A stretch of DNA of 64,000 nt from Anisodus tanguticus. Its lineage: Eukaryota > Streptophyta > Magnoliopsida > Solanales > Solanaceae. Shown in pieces: positions 46,396 to 58,265 of this stretch. The position numbers and the translations under genes are program-made. Location: contig CM067539.1 in the NCBI GenBank assembly GCA_034509755.1, forward strand, positions 57,298,513 through 57,362,512, written 5' to 3'. Each line of letters begins with the position of its first letter. The first letter of the stretch is position 1. The notes beneath the pieces are model-generated. The model saw only the letters and a list, made by a program, of their open reading frames with translations. It ran no database searches and was not told the DNA's origin.

Positions 46396-48845
46396 TTACA
46401 TTCTCAAAAAAACCTGTTCTAATTGCTTGATGATTTCCTGTGGTTCTTCGGTTGGAATTGGTATTTGTTGGTCAAATTGATCCACGTCGCTTTCACTACC
46501 TTCGGTTAAGATTTCGTTGTAGTTTTCATCATCTTCTTCGTTGATCTCCGGTTGAACGCACCTTCTCCGCTCCGCTCGTATCCAATCTCTGAATAATACT
46601 GCAATTTCCAAGTCGTCTCCGGCCAATGAGTGTCTGTGGTCTCCTTTTGATATCTGCGCCTACGAAAAAGCGCTTTCGACGCAGATTGATGACGCTTGAA
46701 TGTTCAAAACATCTCGAGCCATCAATGAAAGTGTCGGAAAGGTCTTCTTATTCCCCTCCAAAGTATTTCAAAGCAAGTCTTCTTGTCCATCTTCATTGAT
46801 AACTTCTTGATACGGTACAGAACCCTGCAAAACAAAAATATCCAACTCGCTAATTTGGTTAGTAGTAGAGGTACGTCCGCACATTCTATTTCTGAGGCTT
46901 TCAATACTAGTCGCAAAAACATCATGTCTTTTGTGAGGTTGTGTTGAAGATGAAGAAGATGGTATGGAAGCCGGTAAGTTACTAGCATTTTCTTGTTGAT
47001 AAAATCTATATATATTTTTGCATTGGTGTTCTACGCTAGACACCGCTTCTTCTTTAGTTTGTTCAATAGGTGGTGGGTGATTTAGATTTTTGGGACTTGG
47101 AGGTGGTAGTACTTCTATACAATCGTAAATAGTTTCAATTAGTGATTTAGTACCGTCTATTTTAATAGTAGGATTTAATACAGAACCAATAATATAAATA
47201 GAGGGAATAGGAATAAAATATTTTTTTATTTTGACAAACATTTTTTTAATAGCTGCCTTATAAGCTGGTTTTTCCATATATTAACTAAGTAATAAAAATA
47301 TTAGAGTTATATAAAATAACATAGTTGAAATAGTAGGATAATATATACCGGAAAATTCTTTTGTTGCTTGAAAAAATTTCTCTAAAGATACAATAAGTTC
47401 GGAAATTTTTACCCAATCACTATCTAAAATCATATCAGCTGGCTTTTTATTATGAGAGTTAAAAAATAAAGTTATAGGTAATTTATAGTCATAAGCAACA
47501 AGTAGTTGCTCGTATAAAGAATTCCACCTAGTGGATACTTCTTGTGGAATTCTTCTATAAGGTAGTCCACAACCGTGACAAGTTTTTTTATATTCTTTTC
47601 TACGTTGTACTTTATTCTTTTAAAAATAAAGTTTATAGCAAATTGTATTTTACTAAGAATGTCTTCAAAAAGTGATAGACCATCCTTTACAATTAAGTTA
47701 TATATATGGCACGCGCATTTTATATGAAAATGGTCTGCAAAGATGGAGTTAAACTATTTTTTAACATTGTAATTGCGTAATTGTTATTAGAAGCGTTATC
47801 TAATGTAATAGTCATAATTTTATCGGTAATTCCGTAATAATCGCACACTTGATAAATATTTTCTGCAATAAAAGTACCAGTGTGCCTATCATCTATATAT
47901 CTATACGCTAAAATACGTTTTTGCATAGACCATTTATAATCTATCCAATGACAAGTTACAGTTAAATAATCATGGACGTTAGTACTACGACCTATATCAG
48001 ACGTGATAGATACTTTGCCATTAAAATGATATAATGAAAAACGTAAATATTGTTGATATTCATGCGCGAATTTAAATACATCTCTCTTAACAGTTGATCT
48101 AGAAAAACCGTTAAAAGCAGAATTATATATATCTCTAATGTAATGAATAAAACCGGGAGATGAAGGAAATGAAAAAGGCAAACGCTCCACAGCAACTAAT
48201 TTTGATATTGCTTCCCTATCTCTATGTTTATTGTATTTAGAACCTACAATTCCCCCCGTCATAGGGTTAATTTGACCATCAGTACTTGGTCCGGGACGAG
48301 ATCGATATGTGAACCTTGTCCCGATGGAGCGGCGTTTGCGCACCCGGTTTTGAAGCCTGGTATTGGGCATACCTAGCTGGATGAGCACTTACTACGTGTC
48401 TAATTAAACCCCTCGTCCCACCGTGACCTTTTTCAGTTTTAAATTTTAAAACATTTTTACAAAATTTACATATGACTACTTGATTCTCTACGTACCTATC
48501 AAAAAATGTCCATGCATATGATTTTAATGGTCGTTTTGCTGGACCTCGTCTCATACTAGGGGGAATAGGAGGTATTTCAGTTGAAGGTGCACTAGTGGGT
48601 GTGTTGTCATCAACATTAGTGGGTATATCATCTAGATCATCGTCTAAATTAAAGTCTTCTTGAGTTCCAGAAAATAGCTCCTAGTCTAAATCTAATGGTA
48701 TTGTAGGAAAATGTTGAGTATCAACAAAATCATCCTGTGTAGGAATAAGATGACTAGAAGAAGTACCTTTGCCTTGGTTGCCCCTACTAGAAGAAGCACC
48801 CTTACCCTTACCCTTACCCTTAAACATACCTTTTAATCCTTCCAT
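46396..48845 (-). pseudogene. hAT transposase (BED finger, RNase H-like core, hATC), broken
   Basis: The start ATG at 48845 gives MEGLKGMFKGKGKGKGKGAS, with the basic KG repeat encoded by four CCCTTA hexamers. After an in-frame stop near 48680 the same frame reaches the BED zinc finger (48554-48279; CKFCKNVLKF, then H-x4-H in LIRHVVSAHP). A frameshift leads to the core at 48388-47720: YKWSMQKRILAYRYID, with likely catalytic Asp residues in ITSDIGRS and TITLDNASNNN. The next block (CACHIYNLIVKDGLSLFED) is in a third frame. 47277-46768 holds the pre-hATC linker. The hATC motif (MARDVLNIQASSICVESAFS) lies near 46720-46650, and the C-terminal end is at 46396. hAT transposases cut and paste the element; this copy cannot. 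Confidence 0.88.
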
Positions 48846-49268
48846 TTTAATTATGATAATAAATAATTAAAGACAATAAAATTAAGTGCGCTAAATAAAA
48901 ATATAAAATAAACAGACAATAATAATTTAATGAAGGAACGAATGTACCAAACGCCGACGTAACGTCGACGTGTAATCGAGAGGTTGAAAATTGAAACTTT
49001 GCTCGATGGAAGATCCTCAATCTAGTTGCCAACTTCACTCCCAATTCCCAAATGAATTAATAAAATTGAATATTTAGCAAACAATGTAGACTTGTAGAGA
49101 GATATATTGAGAAATTAAATTAGAGAGATTGTAGGAAGATTTGTGAGAAAGAAGAAGAGAAAATGAGTTATTTATAGTTGAAAAATTGGGTTAAAGTGTA
49201 AATATAATAACTTATGGGTTGAAAATAAATATTAAGGGGTAGGGGGGGTTGGGGGAGGGGGGGCTAAA

Positions 49269-49321
49269 ATGGCCGTTGGCCAACGGCCATAATCTAAAAT
49301 GGCCGTTGGTGCAACGGTCAT
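49269..49321. repeat. 22-bp perfect palindrome plus imperfect copy in hAT right end
   Basis: The 18-bp core GGCCGTTGGCCAACGGCC, with AT on both sides, is a perfect palindrome at 49269-49290. An imperfect copy follows at about 49300-49321 (GGCCGTTGGTGCAACGGTC). It could be a transposase or host-factor binding site. Confidence 0.85.
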
Positions 49322-49329
49322 TTTTGCAA

Positions 49330-49560
49330 AGGGGGGGAAAAGGGCGGGGTCGGGACGGGCTCGGGGCGGTCTCGGGGCGGTCTCGGGTCAGGCGGGCCTG
49401 GGGCGGGCTCGGGTCTGGCGGGACGAGACATCGTCCCGTCCCGAGTTCGAGTCCCGCCCCCGTTATTATTATTATTATTTTTTAAGCGGGGTCGTGGCGG
49501 GACCGGAGCGGGTTCGGGACGGGGTCGGGTCGGGGTCGGGCCGTCCGGCCCACTGGCCAG
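49330..49560 (+). repeat. hAT right subterminal G-rich repeats
   Basis: Same motif set as the left end, and also G-rich on the plus strand, so the subterminal repeats are in direct and not inverted orientation. An ATT run at 49463-49480 interrupts them. Confidence 0.85.
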
Positions 49561-49573
49561 CCCTACACAAAAC

Positions 49574-50239
49574 ACAATTGTACCAAACCTTTTTTGACTA
49601 GTAAACACAACTCGTGTGATTCTTATATATTAGAAATCTCAACCAAGAAAATTGCTCCAAAGTCCACTTTAAATTTCATGGAAACAAAGAAAAAATTACC
49701 ATAAACTAAATGTCTTTTTGTGTTAATGTGGAAGAAAAAAAGAAAACTTAATTCTTTTTGTTTCTCTCTAACTTGTCCCAAAAGACCAGAACTTTCTCTA
49801 TTGCAAAATAAAAAACTGCCCTGCCCTTTCACTACACTTATGTGTAGTATCTTCCTTTGAGAAGTTATTTCATCTGATCTTTTTTAAAATTGGGTCGAGT
49901 CTACCACATGGAGCGATCCATGACCCGACCCAAAAAGAAAAATCAACAAGAATAGTAATATCATATAAAATGAAATGAAATTCTTCCCTGTACATACTTT
50001 AATGCGGAGTAGAGAAGATCGATTCATGAGACCACTAAAATTTAGATCGTGAACTGCAGTTCAAAATTGTGAGCATTGACTATTGAGATTTAACTTGTGT
50101 GCTACAATTAAAATTATGATACTTTGACCACTCAATTGTTCCATTAACAAAAAACGAAAATAGCAATTTATGTTAACACATATTTTAGTGTTTTGTTGCG
50201 ACTTGTCAGCATGAAGAGGATACCATAAACAAGTGAAAT
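49574..50239. other. Spacer
   Basis: No gene or element recognised. Confidence 0.5.
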
Positions 50240-50547
50240 CAAAAAGGCGGGCATAGTCCAGTGGCAAAGCCTGGGCGCTATAAGGCGCTCTGGCATGGGA
50301 CAGCGTGGGTTCGATTCCCCGCAAGCACGAAGAAATTCTGCATGTTGGGGAATTTGACCTTGTCTCATTGATCAGTTGTACGCTCCCAGAAAACTGGCCA
50401 CCGGAGCACATCCCGCGATTTACCTGGTGATAGTTGTTGAAGGACCGGTGCTATTACCTCCAGGACGTCCGGGTAATACCAAGTGAAGTAGTCGAAGCAA
50501 GCCAGAAAACCTGGATTATCAAAAAAAAAAAAAAAAAAAAAAAAAAA
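50240..50547 (+). mobile_element. tRNA-derived SINE with poly(A) tail
   Basis: An A-box-like CATAGTCCAGTGGC (50252-50265) and a B box GGGTTCGATTCCCC (50307-50320) at normal tRNA spacing are followed by ~200 bp of unrelated body and 27 A residues (50521-50547). The tail and body argue for a SINE and against a functional tRNA gene. Confidence 0.7.
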
Positions 50548-50549
50548 GG

Positions 50550-50630
50550 CTTGAACTCTTGACCTCAAGATTACTCAGATGCTAGATGCTGTGAGACCAA
50601 CACGCTAGCCACCTGCGCCAGCCCCCGTGT
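50550..50630 (-). mobile_element. Second tRNA-like module (minus), SINE head fragment
   Basis: On the minus strand GGTGGCTAGCGTGTTGG resembles an A box, and GGTCAAGAGTTCAAGCC a B box. The copy ends against the poly(A) tail of the neighbouring plus-strand SINE, so it is truncated or was the target of that insertion. Confidence 0.5.
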
Positions 50631-50815
50631 CACAACGATTTACAAAGTTAAATACATAACCTTTGAAATTAATTAAGGCTTTCACGCAAATATATGGAAA
50701 TGGGATGCAATCTTTTGAAATAATGGAATAGGCAATTTTGCCTTTTATATGTTTTACATCATACAGGTTCCTTTTAGCATTTATTATTTTGTAAATCAAC
50801 TTACTGGATATTATA

Positions 50816-51091
50816 TGTTAAATATACACAATATACACATAATATACATGTTGAGTCTTGGATTTGCTCCCATAAATGGCTCTCGGTTTTGGTTGATTTA
50901 TGTAATGTAATTTATGATAAATATTTAGTATTTTAGTTTAGGTAATGTTGTAATATAATTAGTAGTGTATTACCATAAATGTATAGAATAATATTTTAGG
51001 AATAGAATAGGAATAAGATTCTCTCCTATTATGTAACTTGTATATATAGCCTTTCAAGTAATGAAAATAATCAAGGGGATTATTTCTTTCA
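50816..51091 (+). repeat. E5 5' LTR (276 bp)
   Basis: It runs TGTTAAATATACAC ... TTATTTCTTTCA. A TATATATA box lies at 51041-51048, placing a transcription start in the last ~25 bp of the LTR or close to it. Confidence 0.93.
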
Positions 51092-51255
51092 TGGTATCAA
51101 GAGACTAGGTCAAACAACAAATTTTCTCTCCCAAAGTTTTGTTCTTCCTCTCGGCCGAGACTCCCCCCCCCTCGGGTTTACCAAATTGTTCTTCCGCTCT
51201 CAAAATCTCTCTTACTATTCCCAAATTTCCCCTCCTCTCCCTTTGTTCTTTCAAT

Positions 51256-52115
51256 ATGTCTAAGAACAATTTTCATCCTACCCTCATGGTTTCTAACATC
51301 AAGAACAACATCTCTATTGTTCTTGAGATGGAAAACATCCAATATGCGACGTGGGCAGAATTGTTTAAAATTCACGCTATCTCCCATCAAGTCATCCATC
51401 ACATAATTCCTCCCGCTGCACCTATTCCCGCGGAGGATCCTCAATTATGGGTTACTCTTGATGCTACCGTTCTCCAGTGGATTTATTCCACTATTTCGGT
51501 TGACCTCTTACAAACGGTTATTGAGCCGGATACCACGGCTATGGCTACCTGGAATAGATTGCGTGACATATTCTAATATAACCAACATTCACGTGTTGTC
51601 ACACTCGAGCAGGAATTCTCTCAAGTTCGCATGGAAGAATTTCCAAACGTATCTGCATATTGCAAGAAACTCAAGGAGTTGGCGGACCAACTCCGTAACG
51701 TTGGCGCACCTGTAACAAATAATCGTCTGATTCTACAACTGGTTGTCGATCTTTCTGAGGCCTATAATGGCGTTGGGACTCTCCTTCGTCAAAGCAACCC
51801 ACTTGCCGATCTTTCTGAGGCCTATAACCGCGGCGGTTCCGGTGGTGGTTTCGGTAGTCAGTAGTCCGGCAGTGGGCCCCGTCCAGTCAGCAGTGGGCCT
51901 CCTCCCTACTGGTCCCAACCGTGGGGCCCATGATAGTAGGGCTGGGGCAATAGGCCGTGGGCCGGCAACCCTTATTATCCGGGGCCTTCTAGCGGGCATT
52001 GGGCTGGACAACATACCTTTAGGCCCAACCGTCAGGAGCCTGCTTCTCGTTACAACACTGGGTCGGGGCAATAGGGTAGACTACTTGGGCCTCGGCCCAC
52101 ACAAGCATTCTCGGC
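51256..52115 (+). pseudogene. E5 gag
   Basis: The start is ATG at 51256 (MSKNNFHPTLMVSNIKNN). It is related to E3/E4 gag in layout. A TAA at 51574 interrupts it, but the same frame continues (VRMEEFPNVSAYCKKLKELA) to a stop at 51862. It includes a 60-bp in-frame tandem duplication (DLSEAYN twice, from 51748 and 51808) and a Gly-rich tail instead of a zinc knuckle. Further stops lie before the protease. Confidence 0.85.
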
Positions 52116-52116
52116 A

Positions 52117-55100
52117 GTGGGCCCCACATCTACTCACACTGACATTGAGGCCGCAATGCACACACTTGGGTTGACGCAACCGGATCCAAATTGGTACATG
52201 GACACCGGTGCAATGACACACATGACTTCCGATCAACGTACTCTCTCGTCTTATACCAATTTGAGCAACCCTCGTGGTATAATTATCGGTAATGGTAACT
52301 CGATTCCAATTCAGGGTTATGGTCATAAAACTCTATCTCCCCCCAATCCTCCCCTTATCTTGAAAAATACTTTACATGTCCCTAAATTGATTAAAAACTT
52401 AGTGTTTGTCCGAAAATTCACCACTGACAATTTCGTTTCTATTGAATTTGATCCTTTTGGTTTCTTTGTGAAGGATTTCAAAATGGGGAGTCCTCTCATG
52501 AGGTGTGATAGTAGGGGAGATCTTTATCCTATCACACCCGATTTCAGTCCATCGAGTCAAGCCTTGCCATCAGCTTTTGCAGCCATTTCTCATTCCTTGT
52601 GGCATGCTCGCCGTGGTCATCTGGGATCCTCTATTTTATTAGTTTTAGATAAAAAATAGTTTTATTTCTTGTAAGGGTACGAGTCGTACTCCAATTTGTC
52701 AATCTTGTTAGTTAGGAAAAATTGTTAAGTTGCCATTTGTAGACTCAAATTCTCATACTTCAATGTCATTTGATATTATTCATAGCGACCTATGGACGTG
52801 TCATGTTCTAAGTTCGTTGGGTCATTGATATTATGTTCTCTTTTTTTATGATTATTCTAAATTTTTGTGGACGTTTCCAATTGCAAATAAATCTCAAGTG
52901 TTTTCCATCTTCATAAAATTTAGAGCATTCATTAGAACACAATTCGAATGAGAAATAAAAAATATTCAGTGTGATAATGTAAAAGAGTATGACAATAGGG
53001 TGTTTCGGGAGTTCTGTGCTAATAATGGGATCAATTTTCATTTTTCTTGTCCTCATACATCTTCACAAAATGGAAAAGACGAACGCAAAATTCGTTCCAT
53101 AAATAACATTGTTTGCACTCTCTTAATTCATGCTTTCGTACCCCCATATTTCTGGCATCATGCTCTTCAAATGGAGACATAACTCCTTAACATAATTCCT
53201 TCCAAAGTCTGACATATTCTTCCCCCCTCCAAATTTTATATAATAAGAATCCTTCTTATTCTTATCTTCGGGTTTTTTGGTGCTTGTGTTATTCGTTATT
53301 CTCATCCACCACAATTAACAAACTTCAGGCCCGGTCTACTCCGTATGTATTTTTGGGTTATCCGTCTAATCATCGTGGTTACAAATGCTTTGATTTATCC
53401 TCCAAGAAAATCATCATTAATCGCCATGTAATTTCTGATGAAACCCAATTTCCATTTACTAAAGTTCATACTCCTGAGCCTAGTTCATATAATTTTTTGG
53501 ATGATGGTATATCCCCGTATATTACTCACCATGTTTCGGACATGTTCCACACCCAAAATTCTCCAGCGGGCCCACTGCCCCGCTGGCCCCACTAGTCCGA
53601 CACAAACTACCCTCACTGGAACAGTTCCAGCGATTGGGCCAGTCCAGCCCATTTCTGGAACTGGTCCAGTTCCAGTGTCGATTTACCGTCGTGGGCCAGT
53701 AGGCCCACTGCCTGCTGGCCAGTCCATCCCGAGCCCAGAAAATTCCCAAAATCCGACCACTTCTTCCTCCAGTCATAGACCAGTCGCTCGTAATCAGTGG
53801 GGTGTTTTTAAACCAAAGAGACATTTTAATTTAAATTCTAATGTTCTTAAGTCACCCTTACCCCGTACTCCTGTGTCTGCATTAAATGACCCAAATTGGA
53901 AAATTGCTATGACCGATGAATATAATGCTCTTATTGATAATAAGACGTGGGAGTTGGTGTCCCGTCCTTCTGGTATTAATATTATTAGGTCTATGTGGAT
54001 TTTTGCTCACAAGAAAAATTCAGATGGTTCATTCGCACGAAATAAGGCGCGACTTGTGGGTGATGGTAAGACTCAACAGGTTGGGGTGGATTGTGGTGAG
54101 ACATTTAGTCCGGTGGTCAATCCGGATACCATTCGCACTGTACTTAGCTTGCCTCTTTCGAAAGTATGGCCTATTCATCAGTTAGATGTAAAGAATGCTT
54201 TCCTACATGATTATCTCAAGGAAACAATTTATATACATCAGCCGTTGGGATTCAAGGATCCCAAACATTCTCATCATGTATGTTTGTTGAAGAAGTCCTT
54301 ATATGGACTTAAGCAGTCTCCACGGCCCTGGTATACAAGGTTTGCTGACTATGTTTCGACTATTGGGTTCACTCACAGCAAGTCGGATAATTCCTTGTTT
54401 ATCTACCATCGGGGTTCGTCTTTGGCTTTCATTCTGTTGTATGTGGATGATATCATTTTGACTGCCTCTACAGATGCCTTACGCCAGTCTATCATGACCA
54501 TGCTCATCTCTGAGTTTGCTATGAAAGACTTAGGGCCCTTGAGTTACTTTTTGGGGATTACCGTCACTCGTCATTCCGATGGATTGTTCCTGTCTCAACG
54601 AAAGTATGTAGCTGAGATCATCGAAAGGGCTGGGATGTCATCCTATAAGTCCACTTCCACTCCAGTTGATACAAAACCCAAGCTTGGTGTTGCGGCTGGT
54701 GTACCCTACGAGGATTCGACCCGCTATCGCAGTCTTGTAGGGGCCCTTCGGTATCTTACCTTTACGAGACCAGTTATTACATATGTTGTCCAGTAGATGT
54801 GTTTGTTCATGCATGATCCCCGAATTGAGCACATGAATGCGCTCAAACGCATCATTCGGTATATTCAGGGAACACTTGACTATAGTTTACACTTATATCC
54901 TTCCTCGACGGCCACACTTGTCTCGTATACAGATGCTGATTGGGGTGGTTGTCTCGACACCAGACGGTCTACGTTTGGCTATTGTGTGTTCCTTGGAAAC
55001 AACTTGGTCTCCTGGTATGCGAAGCGTCAGATGACTATATCCCGCTCAAGTGCCGAGGCTGAGTATCGAGGGGTAGCCAATGTGGTCTCAGAATTATGTT

Positions 55101-55408
55101 GGTTACGTAATTTGCTTGTAGAGCTTCATTGTCCCATTCAAAAGGCAACCTTGGTGTATTGCGATAATATTAGTGCCATTTACCTTTCAGGTAATCCGGT
55201 TCAGCACCAACGCACTAAGCATATCGAGATGGACATATATTTTGTACGCGAAAAGGTTGCTCGGGGTCAGGTACGCATCTGTCATGTCTCGTCAAGATAT
55301 CAGATTGCAGACATCTTTACAAAGGGTCTTCCCTCAGTCCTTTTTGAAGATTTTAGGGACAGTCTCAGCGTTCGAAGATCGCCCGCTATGACTGCGGGGG
55401 TGTGTTAA
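52117..55408 (+). pseudogene. E5 pol (protease, integrase, RT, RNase H)
   Basis: The protease and HHCC start occupy 52117-52659 (NWYMDTGAMTHMTSD, WHARRGHLG), in the same frame as gag. The integrase core, 52740-53200, is in a shifted frame with stops (IIHSDLW, YDYSKFLW, QCDNVKEY, HTSSQNGKDER). From 53438 a 452-codon frame covers the end of the integrase linker and RT (CGETFSPVVNPDTIR, LDVKNAFLHDYLKE, LLYVDDIILT). A single TAG at 54794-54796 separates it from RNase H, 54797-55408 (SYTDADWGGC, SSAEAEYRG, YCDNISAIY, DIFTKGLP). RT and RNase H catalytic residues look intact; the integrase is damaged. Confidence 0.9.
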
Positions 55409-55671
55409 ATATACACAATATACATGTGTATATTGTGTATATTGAGTCTCAGATTTTCTCCCATAAATGGCTCTCGGTTTTGGCTGATTTAGGTAATGTA
55501 ATTTATGATAAATATTTAGTATCCTAGTTTAGGTAATGTTGTAATGTAATTAGTAGTGTATTACCATAAATGTATAGAATAAGGTTTTAGGAATATGATT
55601 CTCTCTTATTATGTAACTTGTATATATAGCATTTCAAGTAATAAAAATAATCAAGGGGATTATTTCTTTCA
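55403..55671 (+). repeat. E5 3' LTR (269 bp)
   Basis: It aligns with the 5' copy throughout. The main differences are a rearranged ATACACA/TGTGTAT stretch near the start and a short deletion near 55590. TATATATA is at 55621-55628. Confidence 0.93.
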
Positions 55672-55908
55672 TTATAGAAAAAATTTCAACATTCTCATGC
55701 ATATAAATTAGTTTTATGCTGGGGTTTGTTAGACATTGTCACAAGGCATAACAAAAATCAACTTTACAGAAATGGGTCTTGCTATTAGCAATATACCTAC
55801 TTTTGTTTTCACTAAAATACCCCTGCCATCTCAATAAAATAGAGACTTTTAAGGACACTTTGGTCTTTCTCCTAAATTTTCTAACTTCCCTCCATACCGT
55901 TCCCTAAC

Positions 55909-57292
55909 TAGGGGTGGCAGATGGGCAGTTTGGGCCGAAGTTGAGCGTATCAACATGGGCTGAATCAATAGATGTGTCAATGCCCAACCCGTCCAAAGCT
56001 TACATAGGCTAAGATGGGCGGGTCAAGATGGGCTAAATGATAGGTCATAACCCAACTTGCCAAACTTGACTCATTATTTTTACAAATTTCAAACTTACAT
56101 TCTATGATATTTTATTTTGTATGCTATATGATTATTCCATATCTTTATTTTAAAAATAAGTATAATATTTTAAAGATTTTTTTTCATATTTTATAAAAGC
56201 AAAATAAATATAAAAATAATGGGTGGGAGGGCAGGGGGTGGGTGGGTAGTGGGCTAAGAAAAACTTCTCATTTTTTATAAAACTTCGGGGAGGAGGGGTG
56301 GGGATGGGGTAAGCAATTTTTTCTCATTTTTATAAAAAGTTTATAAAAGTAAAATAAATATATAAAATAGAAAATTTGGGGGTGGGGGTAGTGGCGGGGA
56401 GGGTTTGGGTGATGGGGGTAAGGTTGGGTGATGGGGGTAGGGAGAGGAGGTAAGAATTTTTTTTTATATTTTTAATAATTATTTTATAAAAGTAAAAAAA
56501 TATGAAATAGAAATTTGAGGATGGGTAGGGGCATGGGGTGGAGGGTCGGGTGGTGGAGGGGGTAGGTAAGATTTTTTTTTATATTTTTAATAATTTTTTT
56601 TTATAAGAGTAACAAAAAATATTAAATAGAAATTTGAGGATGGGGTGAGAGTGGAGGGGGGATGTAAGAAAAAAAAATTATATTTTTTATAAAAGTAAAA
56701 AAAAAATGAAATAGAAATTTTTGGATGGGGTAGGGAAATGGGGTGGTAGGGGGTGGGGTGGTGGGGGGAGGTAAGAAAAAAATTCATTTTTTTATAAATT
56801 GTTTTATAAATGTAAAAAAAAATATAAAAAAATAATTTGAGAATGGGGTAGGACGGGAGGTGGGGGTTAGATAGGGTAGGTGGGTAGGGGTGGTAGGGAG
56901 GTAGGGGTGGAGTAGGCAAGGTAGGGGGCAGAGATGTGAGAGTGGTTCAATGCTTGCGTGGGGGTTGGTGTAGGGGAGGGGGTAGGGGTGGATGGATAGT
57001 GTGGTGGGTGGTTGGGGTGCGTTGGTGTATTTTTATTGTTCCGAAATAATAAAGAAATTTTTAAAATAATTATTTATAAATAAAAATCTTATTCTACAGT
57101 GGAGCTCAAATCGTTAAGATTGAGCATTTTCATTGGTCAAGTTTGGGCATCATCATAGGTTCATTTGGATTGTTAATTTATTATGGGTCAACTTGGACTA
57201 GCTCAAACCAAACCATCATCAAAATTATTTTTGTCCAAACCCATAAAACCTTGGGCGGGTCATTTGGGTTTGGGCTAATTTTGCCTCCCCTA
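55909..57292. mobile_element. hAT-like non-autonomous element containing a G-rich minisatellite
   Basis: The left end AACTAGGGGTGGCA and the right end TGCCTCCCCTAGTT are inverted copies with one mismatch, of the hAT type. Subterminal GGGCGGGTCA-like motifs occur at both ends. There is no transposase; the centre is a minisatellite. No clear 8-bp target duplication was found, which lowers confidence. Confidence 0.55.
56220..57030 (+). repeat. G-rich minisatellite, irregular ~90-135-bp units
   Basis: Units repeat the order GGGGTGGGG-rich block, TTTTTATA, TTTATAAAAGTAAAA, ATGAAATAGAAATTTGAGGA. Unit starts can be placed near 56345, 56480, 56598, 56688 and 56804. Runs such as GGGTGGGTGGGTAG are predicted G-quadruplex formers. 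Confidence 0.85.
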
Positions 57293-57295
57293 GTT

Positions 57296-58265
57296 GTACC
57301 AAAGGTATTCTACTTTAGCAAACTTAAGGGGCTAAATATGCTCAAGGTTATATTTGAAGGACCAAAATATACCTACTCTCATAGATAAGAGACAATTTTA
57401 GCTAAAAAATAAATCCTAGATTTATTTCTTCAAATTTAATATATGTCGTAAATCGTCACTTAAACTAAATAACGTCATCTTAAATCTTAAAAATGTATAT
57501 CCGCATCTCAAAGAGTGAAAAAATAGCTAAAGAAAATATATGGGTACCTCGAAGAGAAAATAATGACAATTTGTAATTTCACATCATCGCCCAAAATAAC
57601 CTACCTTTGTCGACCTTTTTGGCTAAGTTTAAGTATAGTATTTGTTCTTATCAATTTAAATCTTGTTTTTCTTCCTCACTCTCGTATAGGTTAACTTGAT
57701 TTGTTCCATTCTTAGGGAAGGATCCACTGGAAAGACTGGAGTAGTATCTTCATTAGCTGTGCATGATCTCACATGATAATAACAAAGGGTAAGAGTCCAC
57801 ATTAGCTTGCTATTGGATCTCTGGAGCGTCACCTTGATGTTGCACTATTATCTTGGCCTATCGTAGTACCCCATCAATCCATTTTAATACTCTCTTGTTA
57901 TATAAAATTAAATCCAAAGTGAGGTGGCAATGTATCTTATTTTATTTGGATAGGGTATGCAATCTTTTTTTAGACCTTATATACGTCCATTTTCCTAATT
58001 ACTTATGGGGGCAAAACAGTAAACATATGATATTCCTAAAATTAATTTTATGTGCTTGATCCTGGATCTGTATTCTTCCCCTATCTCCCATATGCTTGTG
58101 TAACATTAGATTAAGCCCTAGACAAAATATATCTAAAAGATGATGAAAATCATATCTCATTGAAGACAATTATAAATACTATTGAATTGAAAATGGTTTA
58201 TTCTCACTGCAAAGGTTTAAACTTTTTTCCCATTGTTCATAATAATCCTTTTAGCTCAAAGTATC
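57296..58265. other. Spacer
   Basis: No gene or element recognised in this AT-rich stretch. Confidence 0.5.

Larger units (their letters stand above)
45972..49565 (-). mobile_element. hAT transposon with perfect 8-bp TSD
   Basis: The 8-bp direct repeat CACAAAAC lies at 45964-45971 and 49566-49573. The ends TAAGGGTGGCTAGTGGGC (left) and TAGGGCTGGCCAGTGGGC (right, read inverted) form imperfect 18-bp TIRs of hAT type. A BED finger, hAT transposase core and hATC dimerisation region are recognisable on the minus strand. Both subterminal regions are very rich in GGGTCGGG/GGCGGG motifs. Length is 3594 bp, and the transposase is dead. Confidence 0.95.
50816..55671 (+). mobile_element. E5: best preserved Ty1/copia element, TSD TTATA
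   Basis: The LTRs are at 50816-51091 and 55403-55671, with TTATA duplicated at 50811-50815 and 55672-55676. The primer site TGGTATCAAGAGAC (51092-51105) and a GGGGG-containing polypurine tract (55393-55402) sit exactly at the LTR edges. Gag, protease, integrase, RT and RNase H are all present in order. Only a limited number of stops and at least one frameshift separate it from a full polyprotein, so it is the youngest-looking element here, although the LTRs already differ. Confidence 0.93.

Noticed and set aside
48795..48825. (CCCTTA)n resembling telomeric repeat
   Set aside because: The plant telomere unit is CCCTAAA; this run encodes the KG repeat of the transposase N-terminus.
50248..50325. 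Functional tRNA gene
   Set aside because: Although A and B boxes are present, a body and poly(A) tail follow, so it is better explained as a SINE.
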